A DNA stretch of 64,000 bases, taken from Macrotrachela quadricornifera. Taxonomy: Eukaryota; Rotifera; Eurotatoria; Philodinida; Philodinidae. Under the pieces are notes generated by a model. The model saw nothing but the letters and a program-made list of their open reading frames with translations, searched no databases and was not told the origin of the DNA. Below, in pieces: positions 1-12,342 of the stretch. Position 1 is the stretch's first letter. Each line of letters starts with the position of its first letter. Both the position numbers and the translations under genes were made by a program. The stretch spans positions 1,360,583-1,424,582 of the forward strand of contig JAJEKB010021088.1 of the NCBI GenBank assembly GCA_022393335.1, written 5' to 3'.

Positions 1-2617
1 GCACACGTCTGTACAATACTTGGACAAGAACATCTAAAAAGACGTTTACGATCGTTCATATGAACGGCATGAACGACTTCTTGATCTAATGAACGAACAG
101 TAAAAACTTTAGACTTGGTATTGAATTGAACCAAATCTTGTTCGTTAAGTAAATTAGCACGTGCATTATTAGTCAATGTTTCACGACGATAAGTACCATT
201 AGCAATATTTGATAAAGAAGATACAGTAGTCTGATGTTCATCATTCGATACTGTTATATTCTCAACAATATCATCATTATCAACAGATATTGATAAAGAA
301 GCTTGTTCTTCCGATAAAGCACATGTATCATCAGGTTCAGACACAGGTGTCTGTTGCTTGAGTAACATAGTTTTCATTCGATTAACAGCTTCATCAGGTG
401 AAAATGATGTGACAAGGGATAAATATGATCGATCAGTTTTTGAATCCATATAATCGTGTAGTAAATGATAATCACCTATATAAAACAGAAACAGAAGTAC
501 GCATTGAGGATTCAAAATGAAAAGAAGATGAAAAAAGCATTGCACTTACCAGCACCACAAAAACCACGCTTTATCTCGTTCACATAAAAACCAGTAACTA
601 GGTAAAACATTTGAGCAAGTGAATCCAAAGATAGCTCCTTCCATGCAAGCCATCTCTTGAATACAGCATTTAAACTTTCAATTGGATTTGTAGTAACACC
701 TGATATTTCATTAAAAAGATTTCGTTCACGACTTGTCCATCCACCTGGTAAATAGAAACACAAAACATGATAAACGGAGAATTTCTCTACCTAAATGGCT
801 CAACTTGTTCTGTGCGAATGAGTCAACACATTCTTTAACTATAATCTAGTATCGAGGAATACATCGACAATTTCTTTACTTAGATGACTCGACTCATCCT
901 ATGAAGATAAGTCGACATATCCTTTGACTATAATTTACNNNNNNNNNNAATGATTGAAGAATGAGTCACAATTTTTTCTACTTAGATAACTCGACGTATC
1001 CTTTGGAGATAAGTCGAGTTATCTATGTTGAAAAAATTCTGATCTACTTATTCTTCAACCATAAATTATAGTCAAAGGATATGTCGACTTATCTTCATAG
1101 GATAAGTCGAGTCATCTAAATTAAAAAATTTCTGACCTGTTCTTCAACAGTAAATTACAGTAACAGGATAAGTCGATATATCTTTTGCCTATAATTTATT
1201 GTTGAGAAGTATAAATCAAATATCTTTTAGTTAGATATCTTGACTTATCCTTTGGAGATAAGTCGACATATCCTGTAACTATAATCTAGTGTTGAGGAAT
1301 AGATCAGAAATTGTTCTACTGCGATAACTCACCTTATTCTTTGACTATAATTTACAGCTGAGAAGCAGATCGAAAATTTCTTTACTTAGATAACTTGACT
1401 TATTCCATGCGGACGACTTGATTGATCCTCTGAAGATGAGTCTGCAGATGATTACGTTAATATTTTGATGAATAACTATCATTGCAGAAGTAAGTTTTTT
1501 TTCTTTTTTAATACTCTAAATGAATCACTGAATTCTGTGACAAGATAGAATGCTATAGAGAAAATTTACTATTAAATTGGATGAGGTAGATCTACTAGCA
1601 TGTGTTACATAAAATATAAATTTTCAACGAACCAATTTCATCAATTGTTGGCATTAGATATGTATCAAACCAATCACGGAACTTTGGTGGCCACGTAGGA
1701 GAAACATTGTTGTATTTGTTGGTGAAATCAAGTTTAGATGGTGCTCGCATTAAATTTGTAATGGTATCAGTAACATTACTTATAATTTCTCTTTTTTTCT
1801 TTTGAAGAAAATTTGGATCTTGTTCATCAGCATCAGCAACTTGTTGTGTTGGAAGATAATAATGTTTAATAGCTGCTTTCAAATTTTTTCCTAAATGATT
1901 CCAACACCGATGTTGATCTATGTTTGGATAATAAAATCTGAACGCATTTTTTAAAGCAGCTTCGCAATCTGTAATAAGTACACAATGATTTCCAAGTTCC
2001 GGAATTTCTTGATGCAAAATTTGGACAAATCGTTTATGTGATTGTTCACGTTTAAAATCATGTAAAAGAATTATAAGTGGAATAATTGGTTGTTCAACGA
2101 ACATAATATGTCTGTATGCAACAATCTAGAAAGAGAGAAACAAGGAACAAAATCATTGTAATATTTTAGTTTGTTCTTACTGAAACATATATTTCACCTA
2201 AAGAAAACGTCGTATCATAGTATAAAGGTACGGTTTCTTTTGTGATACGTAGTAGTTTGCAAAACTGTTCTTTCATTTGATCATGGATTAATACAATTAG
2301 TAATTCAGGTTGTATTTGAAGTAATTTAAAGTAACCATTTAAATCAAACGATAATAATACAAGGTTTTTTATTTCATCGTTTGTAATTCTTTGTTGTTTT
2401 AAAAATTTTTGACGACGATATTCACATTGAGCAACGTTTCTTGGTGCATCATCTCCTTCATTTGTTGCAATAAGATGTTTGTAAGCTTTTGAGCCGGACA
2501 TATGTGTAACGAGAGTGTCAATTTGTTTAATTGTGGATGATAACGTACATTGAAATAAATGAGATGTTGCTAGTTTAGAATTACCATGAGGACGTCGTGT
2601 TGCAATATCTAAATTTC
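1..2617 (-). CDS. MULE-type transposase, core and SWIM region, partial at left edge
   Basis: Minus-strand gene read through four exons with matching phases: about 2617-2181, 2125 to about 1631, 744-550 and 475-1. Introns of 55 nt (2180-2126) and 74 nt (549-476) have GT..AG ends; the third, about 745-1630, is long and contains an N gap. Seen in order: YYDTTFSLG, which fits the first catalytic Asp; LITDCEAALKNAF with the second Asp; HRCWNHLGKN, the conserved Cys-x2-His block; TTNPIESLN, a candidate for the acidic third residue; and RCSCPSIVQTC at the window edge, the start of a SWIM zinc finger (CxC..C). This order is that of Mutator-like (MULE) transposases, which cut and paste DNA in the nucleus. 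The last exon has a Ser/Asp/Glu-rich stretch before the SWIM finger. The donor of the long intron is uncertain (candidates near 1631 and 1610). The gene could be a live transposase or a domesticated derivative. Confidence 0.75.
780..1490. repeat. Imperfect inverted and tandem repeats around an assembly gap
   Basis: The stretch is built of degenerate copies of a unit such as GATAAGTCGACATATCCTTT with ATAATTTA spacers, in both orientations. The block 890-938 is nearly the reverse complement of 1066-1115, and further copies lie near 1160-1200 and 1240-1290. Ten N (939-948) sit inside the hairpin spacer, so the gap probably marks an assembly failure at a palindrome. It occupies the long intron of the transposase gene. 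No coding signal is seen. Confidence 0.7.
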
Positions 2618-2769
2618 CTAAAATAAAGAGAAAATATATATGAAATAAGATCAAAGTTTGGTCCACATTATAATATATCCTTCCTATTTATCGTATTTCC
2701 TATAATCTACGTATCATATTAGTGCTTCAGAAAAACATAGTTTAGTTTTTTAATAGAAATATTTTTCTC

Positions 2770-3395
2770 AATTCTCAAAGTAATGGATGCGTTATATTGT
2801 ACGGCTGCGTTTTGCATTTTAGTTTTGATTCAACTAATATATTCAATTACAAAAACAAAATACATCACAGGATGCAACTTCAAAAGCTCTCCAATCTACA
2901 CAAGACAGCTTTTTCTATAGTTGAACATTTTGCTTTCAAAATCGACAAAACTCGAAGCAACCAAATATCGACGCTGCAAAAAAATCGTTTTCCTTCTATA
3001 CAAGTAATTTCTTCTATCTTATTCCATCTTTTCATCATCTGATAAATTTTATTTTAAAAAAATAAATCATAACATGTAGCTTGAAAAACTCTACAATTAT
3101 ACAAAGAACAATTTATTTTAAATGTGTTTTATGCTATTCAAATAAGCGAAATTTTGTGCGACTAATAAATTATCGTTTTCGCATTGTCGAAATTTGATCT
3201 TTCCAAATTTTGTTGATTTTAAAAGTAGAAAGCATAACTGTAGAAAGAGCTGTCTTATGTAAATTGTAGAGCGTTTCACGTAGGATATAATGGTACATTT
3301 TGTTTCTTTTTGAGTACAATATATCAAGTAAATAAAAGCCGAAAATGCAAAATGCTGTCATAAAATATAGTACAATCGTTATATAGTGTAACTTA
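2770..3395. repeat. Palindromic (fold-back) insert about 620 bp
   Basis: The plus strand at about 2790-3000 resembles the reverse complement of about 3175-3390. For example GTTTTGCATTTTAG near 2810 pairs with GCATTTTGCATTTTCGG read on the minus strand near 3350, and ACACAAGACAGCTTTTTC near 2898 pairs with ATAAGACAGCTCTTTC near 3250. Arms are roughly 200 bp and diverged. It lies between the third exon and the catalytic exons of the MULE-like gene, so it is either within an intron or has broken the gene. No duplication of the target was found by eye. The short ORFs here are by-products of the repeat. Confidence 0.6.
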
Positions 3396-3774
3396 AAAAT
3401 GCTAACAGTTACGCTAGTTCTTCTTTTGTCTTATTATAGTGTTTACATGAAGATTAATATTTGGACAATTAAATCATGTAAAAACCATTGTTTCAGAAAA
3501 AATGGTGAAAATTACAATTTCTTTAAAGTAAGGTGTAACGAATCGTTCACTAAAAACAAAATAACTTTAATCATTTGTTTAAAAATAAATTATCTATATC
3601 TGTAGTTTGTCTTCTCGCGTAGCATTTTATTGTAAAAAAATTTTAGAACTTTGGTTGCTCTAGCTCTTTCTATATTCGTTTAGATAAATTCTGTCACTTG
3701 AAATTAAATAAAATTGCATACCGATATAACATACTATTACATCTAAATTGCTTTTTTTCGAAATATAAACATGT
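3396..3774. other. AT-rich spacer, nothing assigned
   Basis: I see no gene here that I can support. A plus-strand ORF of 68 codons (3399-3605) has no recognisable motif. The minus strand may hold the end of the zinc-finger exon of the MULE-like gene if the A-run frame change at about 3795 is an artefact. Confidence 0.3.
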
Positions 3775-4178
3775 TTAACACAACGTGCATCTTTTTTTTT
3801 TATCCGAATTTATACAAGTATAATATGTTTTTGTAAAATCAGGTTGTTGACGAGAATATTGAATTGATTTCTCGTTTTTCCAAAAATATCCATCAAGTTT
3901 CCATATATCTATAAATACATATCATATTGAAAGTGTCATTACGTTAAAAGTAACTCTTACCTTGAGTTTGTTTCGTCAACAATAATCGATATACTACATT
4001 GGATACTACAGGATCTGGTAAACTTTCTAATTTCTCGTTATTATCGAGTATGAAATTTAGATCATCAACTGTTAATCGAGTAAGTGGACGATGTATTGCT
4101 AAACAACGAGAAAGTGCTTAACGATAATATTTATATGAGAAACCTACTTAAATTAAGATCATCACAATCTTCATTCAT
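3775..4178 (-). CDS. N-terminal exons of the MULE-like gene (zinc-finger-like domain)
   Basis: Upstream exons, probably of the same minus-strand gene. Exon 1 is 4178-4148, starting at ATG (M-N-E-D-C-D-D-L). A 49 nt intron (4147-4099) ends in a pyrimidine-rich TTGTTTAG. Exon 2 is 4098-3961 with donor GTAAGAG. Exon 3 starts at 3908 after TTTATAG. Phases join cleanly into an acidic N-terminus followed by GYFWKNEKSIQYSR and YYTCINSDKKK, which resembles the FLYWCH-like DNA-binding module before MULE catalytic domains. A run of ten A (about 3792-3801 on the complement) puts the frame into a stop at 3775. In the neighbouring frame the same segment keeps a plausible Cys and His (ARCVKHVYI). So there is either an indel or assembly error in the homopolymer, or the domain is broken. 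The link to the exon at 2617 is inferred; a palindromic element lies between. Confidence 0.5.
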
Positions 4179-4507
4179 TACTGTTAAATCGTAAAAGAGA
4201 ATAATAATCAAATTATTAAATTTAACACTTATTACACCTAAAAATAAAAATAATTTCCAAAAGGAATTAAAAAAACTTTTTTCCATTCATTTTAGTAACA
4301 ATGGCAACGTAATATTTTTCATTAATTTTCTGTTAATCTGTGAATATTTTATTCAATTATTACGTTTACTCTTTTTTAGAAAATTTGGAATAAAAAAGAT
4401 AAAACATGGACGCACAGTTATTGGATTATGTAGTATAGCGAGATGACCAATCAGCCTTTTCGGTCGCTTCGGTCTTCGGTTTCAACTTCGGCCAATTATT
4501 ATTACCC

Positions 4508-6930
4508 AAATAGGACTGTCATAGAACATTTATTTAACATTTTCATTTAAAAAAAATCAAAATAGAAGATCTAGTATTTTTATCATCATCTTTCATTACG
4601 ATTCATACTAAAAGAGATAATGTTTTATCTTGTTTTCGATAATATCACATGATTTTTGTTGTTTTGAGTTATGTAAAACAATTTTATTTCGGAGATTTCT
4701 TTCAAAAGAAAAATTTGATATATCCATAGAAAAATAAGATCGATGACAAAGAAAAAAACGTTATTTAACTTCAACATTTCATTTTAGGGATGTCTTCTTA
4801 TTTCAATAAATATTAAAGTACGCATGATTTTTTCAACAATAAAACATAATATTTATTCGTTCGTAAAAGATAATGTGAGAAAATGAATTAAACATGATTA
4901 TCACAATCGACATATTCTAAAAAAAAATTATTTTTTGAAAATCTTTTTTTATTAGATGTGATATGGTATAAAATTCTAAATGAATATGATTATTCTTATG
5001 TAAAGTAAGTATATTGTATTTAATACAAGAATAATTATAAGTCGTCACGTGTCTGATGAGATCATTAATTATGTCTTTATGAAACAGTAAAAATGTCGAA
5101 CAGAAAATAATTATAGGTTGCCCACATCTGACGAAGCAGAAAGTAGAACAAAAACGGATGATTATCAAATAAAAAAATCTCCAAAGACTTTCTGACACTT
5201 ATTCATTTTATCTACTCAGTTCTCTACACGTATTTCATTACGATAATTAATTAAATATGTTCTATTTTCTCGGCAGTTTTCTTTGCTTTTTCAATGCAAT
5301 ATTTAGGATCTATAACATAGTCAAATGTCATAGAAAGCCTGAATAAAGTCATACAATTTTCCAATCCGCTATTTAGAACTGACTCAGATGAATGTAATAT
5401 CAGAAAGTGTACATCTTTTTACACATTGATACATAGGATAGTCTGTGAATTTTTGAATTTTATCAAATCGATTCTATTATTATTTTTATATCATAAAATC
5501 TTTTGAAGTTTTTGCAGACATAAAAAAATAATACATTTATAATGAATATAAATTATAGAAGATCGAACAATATAGTAATTATCTTTAACCTTCTCAGTTG
5601 AGTAGACTTATTAATAATGATGTGCGAAGATAATGCTTATTCTAATATGTAGGTAAGAATAACATATATTTTAAAACGCACTTCAAAGTCGTTTATTACG
5701 CACATAAATATCAAAATAGATGTTTAAAAAAGAATTATATTATATACACTAAGTTTAGATTAAATGAAGTGAGAAGCTAAATGTCATCTATTATTTCTAT
5801 TTTTTACTGGTTTTTTTAAGAAAAATAGAAAAGAGATATTAAAAACGAAATTATCTATCGAAAAGATGATGTTTTATATTCTTATTAGTTTATTTTGGCC
5901 ATCAGCTTTTTGTAATTTGTTTCTAATTTATCACTTTATTCGTTTACCTCAATTACGAAATAAACTACGTAATCGTATTATATTTTTTTTACTTATTATA
6001 AATTTTGTTCAGGTAAAATTTTTTTTTTTTTGTTTTGTATAATTAATCTAATAAGTAAAATATTATAGGAAATAGTTGAACTTCCACCACGTCTTTATTT
6101 TCTATATACTCGTACTGTTATATTTCCAAATCCGATTCTTTGTCAACTTTGGAATTGGTCACAATTTTCATTAATATCAATCAATCAATTTATTACAGCA
6201 ATGGCAAGTATTGAACAATATTTATTTGTATTTCATCGTGTATTTTTAACTCAACATAAGATTCTTCTCTGTCAATTACCATTAGTTTTATGTATATTAT
6301 TTCCTATTATTTTCTTTGGTATTAGTGTTTATATTCCATCATGTATAACAATATTTTATTATACACGTATGGGTTGTGGATCACCATGTTTATTCTCTAC
6401 TAATCAATTTGCTCTTATATTTAAAAATATTGTTATTAATAGTTTTCCTGTAATTATAATTATTATATTTAATATATTAATTATAATTCGAGTTTTAATT
6501 CAACGAAAAAAAATGAATCGACAACGTCATTATTGGTATGAAAATATTCGAATGATTTGTCAATTATTACCACTTGCAATTTTATATTTAATTATATGGA
6601 TACCAATGTGTGTTCTATTTTATTTTAGCACACTTGGTACAGATATACAAAAATCATCAGCAAATATACTTATTAATGATTATTTTGGTAATTTAAAATA
6701 TTTAATTAATTATTTTTGTCCATTTTTTATTTTAATTGGTCAAACTGAATTACATAGAAAAATAAAAAAAATTTTTGGTTGTTCTATAAAACAACAGACT
6801 GCTGTAGTAGCACCACTGACAATTAAAAAATACTAAATTTTTTTATTCAATAATTATACACAATTAATACACTGATGTTAATATTCTAAAATATTGTAAT
6901 AAATATTTTAAACTGCGTAGTATTTTATTC
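4508..6930 (+). repeat. Segmental duplication, copy 1
   Basis: Begins near AATAGGACTGTCATAGAAC and runs collinearly with the copy that starts near 10497, through about 1.35 kb of AT-rich upstream DNA, the receptor gene and its 3' flank. Matching landmarks include TTTCATTTTAGGGATGTC, GTACGCATGATTTTTTC and the gene itself. Upstream non-coding identity is high but with many substitutions and small indels. It lacks the 800 bp insertion seen in copy 2. The stretch 4508-5860 holds no other gene I can support. Confidence 0.85.
5866..6836 (+). CDS. Rhodopsin-like 7TM receptor, duplicate 1
   Basis: Two exons, 5866-6012 and 6069-6836, with a 56 nt GTAAAA..ATTATAG intron in phase 0, give 304 residues. 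The start is the first of two adjacent ATG; the first membrane helix begins at once (MMFYILISLFWPSAF), so there is almost no extracellular N-terminus. Hydrophobic segments fit seven helices. SIEQYLFVFHR sits where the DRY motif follows TM3, IWIPMCVLF resembles TM6, and NYFCPFFILIG resembles TM7. It should sit in the plasma membrane and signal through G proteins; the ligand cannot be told. The charged loop RKKMNRQRHYWYENIR before TM6 is identical in the paralog at 12690-13667. Bdelloids carry many such small class A receptors, often called FMRFamide-like. It could be misnamed at subfamily level. Confidence 0.8.
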
Positions 6931-7104
6931 TCACGATATATTTCTATTTTTTTTCATTAATGTATTAGAATTATCACAATTTCTGTTGTAGAATCAAAAT
7001 TTTTTAACATAAAAAAATTACATATGTATTCATAAAAGTATGATTAAATATTCATCGCATTTCTTTAATGAATGAAATCCATTACATTGTATTTAGTTCA
7101 TGCA
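6931..7104. other. AT-rich spacer
   Basis: Short AT-rich stretch between the duplicated receptor block and the composite repeat. No gene or motif is supported. Confidence 0.4.
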
Positions 7105-9775
7105 TGTAAAAGCCGAAAAGACGCTTCAGCTATTCAACTTTCAAATTCGAATATTCAACTATTCAACTATTCGAATATTCGAGTATTCAACTATTCAACT
7201 ATTGATACATGAAAGATTAAAGACGCTAACTACAAGATACTAGAACTAATACACATAATGTTGAGGGTGAGGGCGTGAGGGATGAGGATATGGGTGAGGT
7301 CAAGGGAGAAAAGACTATTCGGGCATTCCCATCCATTCTTATTAATTCTCAACCATTCACATCCATTTAGGCCCTCATCTACCTATTTTTGGGCGGGTAG
7401 TCAGATCCTCAAGTCTATACATTTGGGAGCGTCTTGGGTTATCATGAGCTACTATTTCAAGGTACCTTTAGGTCCTCATGAATTACTGTTTTGAGATACT
7501 TGTCGAATCTCATGGGATCTGATATAGGCATAAAGTTGGGTTCTTTTAGGCTAGTATATGGATGCACTAATTCAAATCCTTAGAATTGGTTAAAATTGAT
7601 TGAAATTAAAATTGAAATTAGTTTAAATGAGTTGGAATTGATCAGAATGGCTCGATCTACCTAAACTTTCTATGAAATCCTAAAGATTGGTATAGAATTA
7701 GTCTGAGACTGTCTGGAATTGGGCCAAATTGACTAGAATTTGCATGGAATTTCTCTGACACTCACTATAATCGTGCCGAATTAATTACAAATACCAAGAT
7801 TTCATATGAAGTGTAGCTAGATCAAACTCATTCGAGACAGTTTTGGATCAATTCCATACCAATCCCTTGGATTCTATAGCATTTTCAGGTAATTCGAACC
7901 ACTTCAACTCATTTGCAGACTAATTGTTATCACTTCCAATTCCAATTCCTACCAATTCCGATGATTCCAAGACAAGAATTGGAATTAGGATGGATTGGAA
8001 CGGAAACTGATGCATCTGTAGACTAATGGTTAGAGGTACCCTTAGGTACCCATTAGGATGCACCAATTCCAGTAGACTGAGTCCTCATGACTTAGTATTT
8101 AAAGATACCCGGGGATTCTCGTGTGCTATTATTTGGAGATAACCCAGGGTTTCTTATATGCTATTATTCAGATATTCCCTTGTATCCTCACAGCCTGCTA
8201 TTTAGAGGCATTCTCAAGTCTTCATGCGCTACTATTTGAAGGTATTCCAAGGTCCTCATGTCCTATTATTTAGAGACATTCTTGGCTCATCATGTATTAT
8301 TAACGGGAAGTGCCCTTAGGATCTGATGTTGTATTAATCCTTTGGTCATCCGTCACTTTACGAGAAAATCAGGGTGAGGTTTTCTTCTATTGTGAAAGTT
8401 ATAAGTTTGTGCGTGTGCTCCTTTTACAATACTTATTTTTCATGCTGCCATTAAGATTCAATCAGCGCACAAATAAAAATCTCAGAATCTATTTACAGTT
8501 CCGATACGGAAACGGATATATTTTATGTTTTGCGAGAGGAATAGCCAGGGATCCGTTAACTATAAAACAAGGATCTTGCATTTTGGAGAGATAGATAACT
8601 CAATCTGCTGACTATTATAATAGTTTATAGCGTCGAATTCTACACTGGCATCCTTTTTCAGGTACGATGAACTCGTACATAATACGTATCGATTATACTT
8701 CAATTTCTTCAGAAAACTATTTTTCACTGAAAAGTTTATGGATATTGTCACAATAAATTAGTATAAATTTGCATCATTTGGTTTCTGACCTGTACATAAT
8801 TTTCTTACAAGCAAAAAACTGAGAGACTAGTGTTGTTCCATGCATTGAACGCTTTCAATACCGCTAAGTAAACTATGTTATATTAATACGAATTGATATA
8901 TTTTTCTGTACTCAAAAGACAATAGTGTTTGTGATTTTTCTGTTGATAGAAAACGTATAGGGAGCAAACCATTTGAAAAAAAAAGATGATCTATAATTAA
9001 ATATCAAGAAGCAATGAGTTGATTTACTAGTTTTTGAAAGCATCTGTTCTACGATCATTTTGGGTAGCTGGACTCCTAATGTGTTTAGAAACCGACAACC
9101 TTGGGACTGCGCTTTTGTTCCGTGTGGGCTTCTGTTATGCAGTGGATTAATATTCTGAAAGGAGATATTGATAAGACATCAGAATCGCAGAATACAGTCA
9201 TACAATAGCATATGAGGGTCCAAGAATGCCTCTAAATAATAAAACTTGGTGACCTAAGGGTGCCTCTAAACAATATCCAATGAGGATCTAAAGATACTTC
9301 TAAATGATAGCATATGAGGACATACAGATGTCTCCAAAGCGCAGGCAATGAGGACTCCAAAGTATCTCTAAATAATAGCATGTGAGTGTTCAGTCTCCCA
9401 GTTCTGAACTGCAACTAGTGCATTCCTATTCCCATTTATTCCCATCCATTCGCAGTCATTCCCAATTATTCGCAGTCATTCCCAATTATTCGCAGCCATT
9501 CCGATTAATCTTTTCCCCTTTGGGTGAGGTCGTCAAGGAACTACTACCTGTAGGTTGCTGCCAAATGCAACAAACAGCATCTTTCCTTCGTGGTTTACTT
9601 TCAGCATCCTGCAGGCAGTATCCTGCGGGCAGTATCCTGTAGACCATATCTTGCAAGGAGCATTCTATACGCAGCATCCTTAATCTATCGTGTAGTAAAA
9701 GTTGAATAGATGAATATTCGAATATCCGAATAGTTGAATAGTTGAACGAAAAGTTGAATAGTCGAATCGAATTAA
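7105..9775. mobile_element. Non-coding composite element with inverted ends and internal arrays
   Basis: The left end (7125-7205) is rich in ATTCAACTATTC and GAATATTCGA units; the right end (9698-9770) carries the reverse complements (GAATAGTTGAATAGTTG). Inside the left end is a GAGGGTGAGGG block and ATTCCCATCCATTC units; inside the right end are repeated ATTCCCATCCATTC and CATTCGCAGT units. Next inward are degenerate units of about 45 bp around GGTCCTCATG..CTATTATTTAGAG at 7420-7520 and 8080-8310, and their inverse at 9210-9395. A third family, AATTGGAATTGA-like, fills 7560-8075. The middle (8320-9200) is less repetitive. I see no transposase. The mirror order suggests a fold-back type element or nested insertions. 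Base composition is less AT-rich than the surroundings. Confidence 0.55.
9580..9685 (+). repeat. Short tandem repeat, GCAGTATCCTG-type
   Basis: Five or so degenerate copies of a unit of about 14-19 bp with the core CAGTATCCTGC, GAGCATTCTATAC and GCAGCATCC. It lies inside the right part of the composite element. Confidence 0.6.
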
Positions 9776-9904
9776 CGGGTTCTACACTACTGGTGAACCT
9801 TCATATGGCACAATAAAATTTCAATGAAAAAAAATCTTTTAATTCAATTAATTTATACTATCTTTCTCTCCTTCGAATAAATAGAGTGAGCTGATTTGTT
9901 GTAT

Positions 9905-10012
9905 TTTCATTGTGACGAAATGTGTTGCGATTAATTGTTTTGCGACGAAGTGATCATGCGCCGAAATGATTGCGATGAAGTGTCATGTGACGAAGTGAGC
10001 AGTCACCATGAA
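9905..10012 (+). repeat. Degenerate tandem repeat GCGACGAAGTG
   Basis: Repeated TGCGACGAAGTG-like units (GTGACGAAATG, GCGACGAAGTG, GCGCCGAAATG, GCGATGAAGTG, GTGACGAAGTG) spaced about 15-25 bp apart. No coding potential is recognised; the flanking DNA up to 10490 is plain AT-rich. Confidence 0.55.
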
Positions 10013-11542
10013 ACAATTGATAAATTAATATATTTTGTGTTGTTTTTTTCAAAATATAAGTTTTATATACAATCATCTTGTTTAAAAAATAACATTAGTT
10101 ATCTATAGTACATTATCTTTCTAATAAGAGAATTGATCTATTTGTTTTATTTATTTTTATTTTAAATATTATTCTGTATTAATTAATTAATTTTCAATTG
10201 ATGAATGTCATTGTCAAATTTTTTAATTCGATGAAATAATCGCTATGATTCATGTTTGTTTCTATAGCAAACTTGTTCGAAGGATTAAAATGACTAATAA
10301 CTTATTTTGATAGAAAAAGAATCTATGAGTTTTCATTAGTAATTATACATTTATTTATATACAATACATTTGAAAATATTAATAAGATTATTGAGAAGGT
10401 AATGTTTGGTTTAAGTAATAAGTAGTTCGATTGCCAGTGCCATTCTTATTTCATTTCTATAGAAAAAACTGTATTACATACGTTTGTTAATATAAATAGG
10501 ACTGTCATAGAACATTTATTTAACATTTTCATTTTAGAAAGATCAAAATAGAAGATCGACTATTTTTATCATCATCTTTCATTACGATCCATACTAAAAG
10601 AGATAATATTTTATCTTATTTTCAATAATATCATATAATTTTTGTTGTTTTGAGTTATGTAAAACAATTTTATTTCGGAGATTTCTTTCAACAAAAAAGT
10701 TTAATATATCCATAGAAACATAAGATTGATGACAAAGAAAAAAACGTTATTTAACTTCAACATTTCATTTTAGGGATGTCTTCTTATTTCTATAAATATT
10801 AAAGTACGCATGATTTTTTCAACAATAAAACATAATATTTATTCGTTCGTAAAAGATAATGTGAGAAAATGAATTAAACATGATAATCACAATCGATATA
10901 TTCTAAAAGAGAATTATCTTTTGAAAATTTATTTTTTTTGTTAAATGTTATATGGTAAAATATTCTAAATGAATATGATTATTCTTACGTAAAGTAAGTA
11001 TATTGTATCTAATACAAGAATAATTGTACGTCGTCACGCAACTGATGAGATTATTAATTACAAATTTATGAAACAGTAGAAGTATTGAATAGAAAATAAT
11101 TATGGACTACCCACGTTTCACGAAACGGAAGTTACAACAAAAATGCATGATTATCAAACGAGAAAATCTTTGTGGACTTTCTGACATTTATTCACCTTAT
11201 ATACTCAGTTTATGTTCTACTCTCTGAACAGGCTTCTTTACTTTTCCAATGCAATATTTAGGATCTAAAACACAATCAAAGTTTATAGAAAGTCTGAATC
11301 AAGTCATACAATTTTCGAATCTTCTATTTAGGACAGATTCGAATGAATATAATAAAAGAAAATGTAGATCTTCTTTTTCTTCATCGATACATAAAATAGT
11401 CTTTAAATTTTAAATTTTATCAAATCTATTCTATTATTATTTTCATATCATATAAAATCTTTTAAAGTGTCTGCAGTCATACAGAAAAAAAATCTGGTAA
11501 GAACAAATAAACATGTTATAAAATAAAAAAAGAATACATTTA

Positions 11543-12342
11543 CAATGGGGTGCAAAAAAATTGCCGTTAGTATCTGATGAAATTATCTCATTAGACACAA
11601 TGAATTCCGTCCATCTAAAAAAACAGTAAATACTATACTTTCATCGATACATCCAAATAACTTCAGGTCGTTTTTTTTTTATGTACATGGATTGTATTCT
11701 AGCCTAAAAGATGTATTTTGAAGAAAGGTGACAGAATCCATAAACCTCCTTTCAGATCAAGATTTTGTAACAGAAGTTTCAGCTCGATACGACGTCTTCT
11801 GAGGTTTTCAAACAGGAGACAAACTTGATGCTACCTTCTCAACTTATAAGCTGTATTTACTCTTTAAGATAGGTCTTGAGGATTGTTCAATTAGAATAAA
11901 TTCTCATCTACTAGCTGACGTCTATCTATTCTAAAAATTTCAACTGGATCAAACAAGCCATCATTGAAATAATGTGAAAAGTGGATGGGAGCACCATTTG
12001 TGCTGATACTTCGATAGACCATAATATTGCATTTGTTTTCCAAGGTTTCTTGTGATTGAAGTACATTTGCATTTCACTCGATATGATGGACAGAGACTTC
12101 TATTCAGGAGACGATTTTCGTGACTCAACGATTGCTCTAGTCTTGTTAGTATAAGATGACTACTCGAATTACGATGTCTTTCAGCCTATGAGATCATATT
12201 TTTGGAGATGGTTCGCTCTTTCTGCAATCTATACCATCTCCATGATCGCTGATAGAAGTTCCAGAAGAATTCGTTCATGCATTTCATAGATATCGTTCGA
12301 GAAAATGTGTAGGTGAAGCCGCATATTTTTTGCACCCTACTG
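11543..12342 (-). mobile_element. Tc1/mariner element, decayed, with TA target duplication
   Basis: Ends are inverted: CAATGGGGTGCAAAAAAATT at the left, and the reverse complement of the right end reads CAGTAGGGTGCAAAAAATAT. The element is bracketed by TA (11541-11542 and 12343-12344). The paralogous site in copy 1 reads ACATTTATAATGA near 5535, the unoccupied site with a single TA. At 800 bp it is shorter than the usual 1.3 kb. On the minus strand near 11950-12030 the fragment NIMVYRSISTNGAP resembles the VMVWGCIS block of Tc1-like transposases. No full transposase frame survives, so it is a non-autonomous or internally deleted copy. Confidence 0.85.

Noticed and set aside
7262..7300. TGAGGG-type repeats (also near 31610 and 38430) as internal telomere repeats
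   Set aside because: Only a few imperfect units, and not the same unit at each place; no chromosome-end structure.
7110..9770. CRISPR-like array in the composite repeat
   Set aside because: Units are degenerate, vary in spacing, lack unique spacers of constant length, and the genome is eukaryotic.
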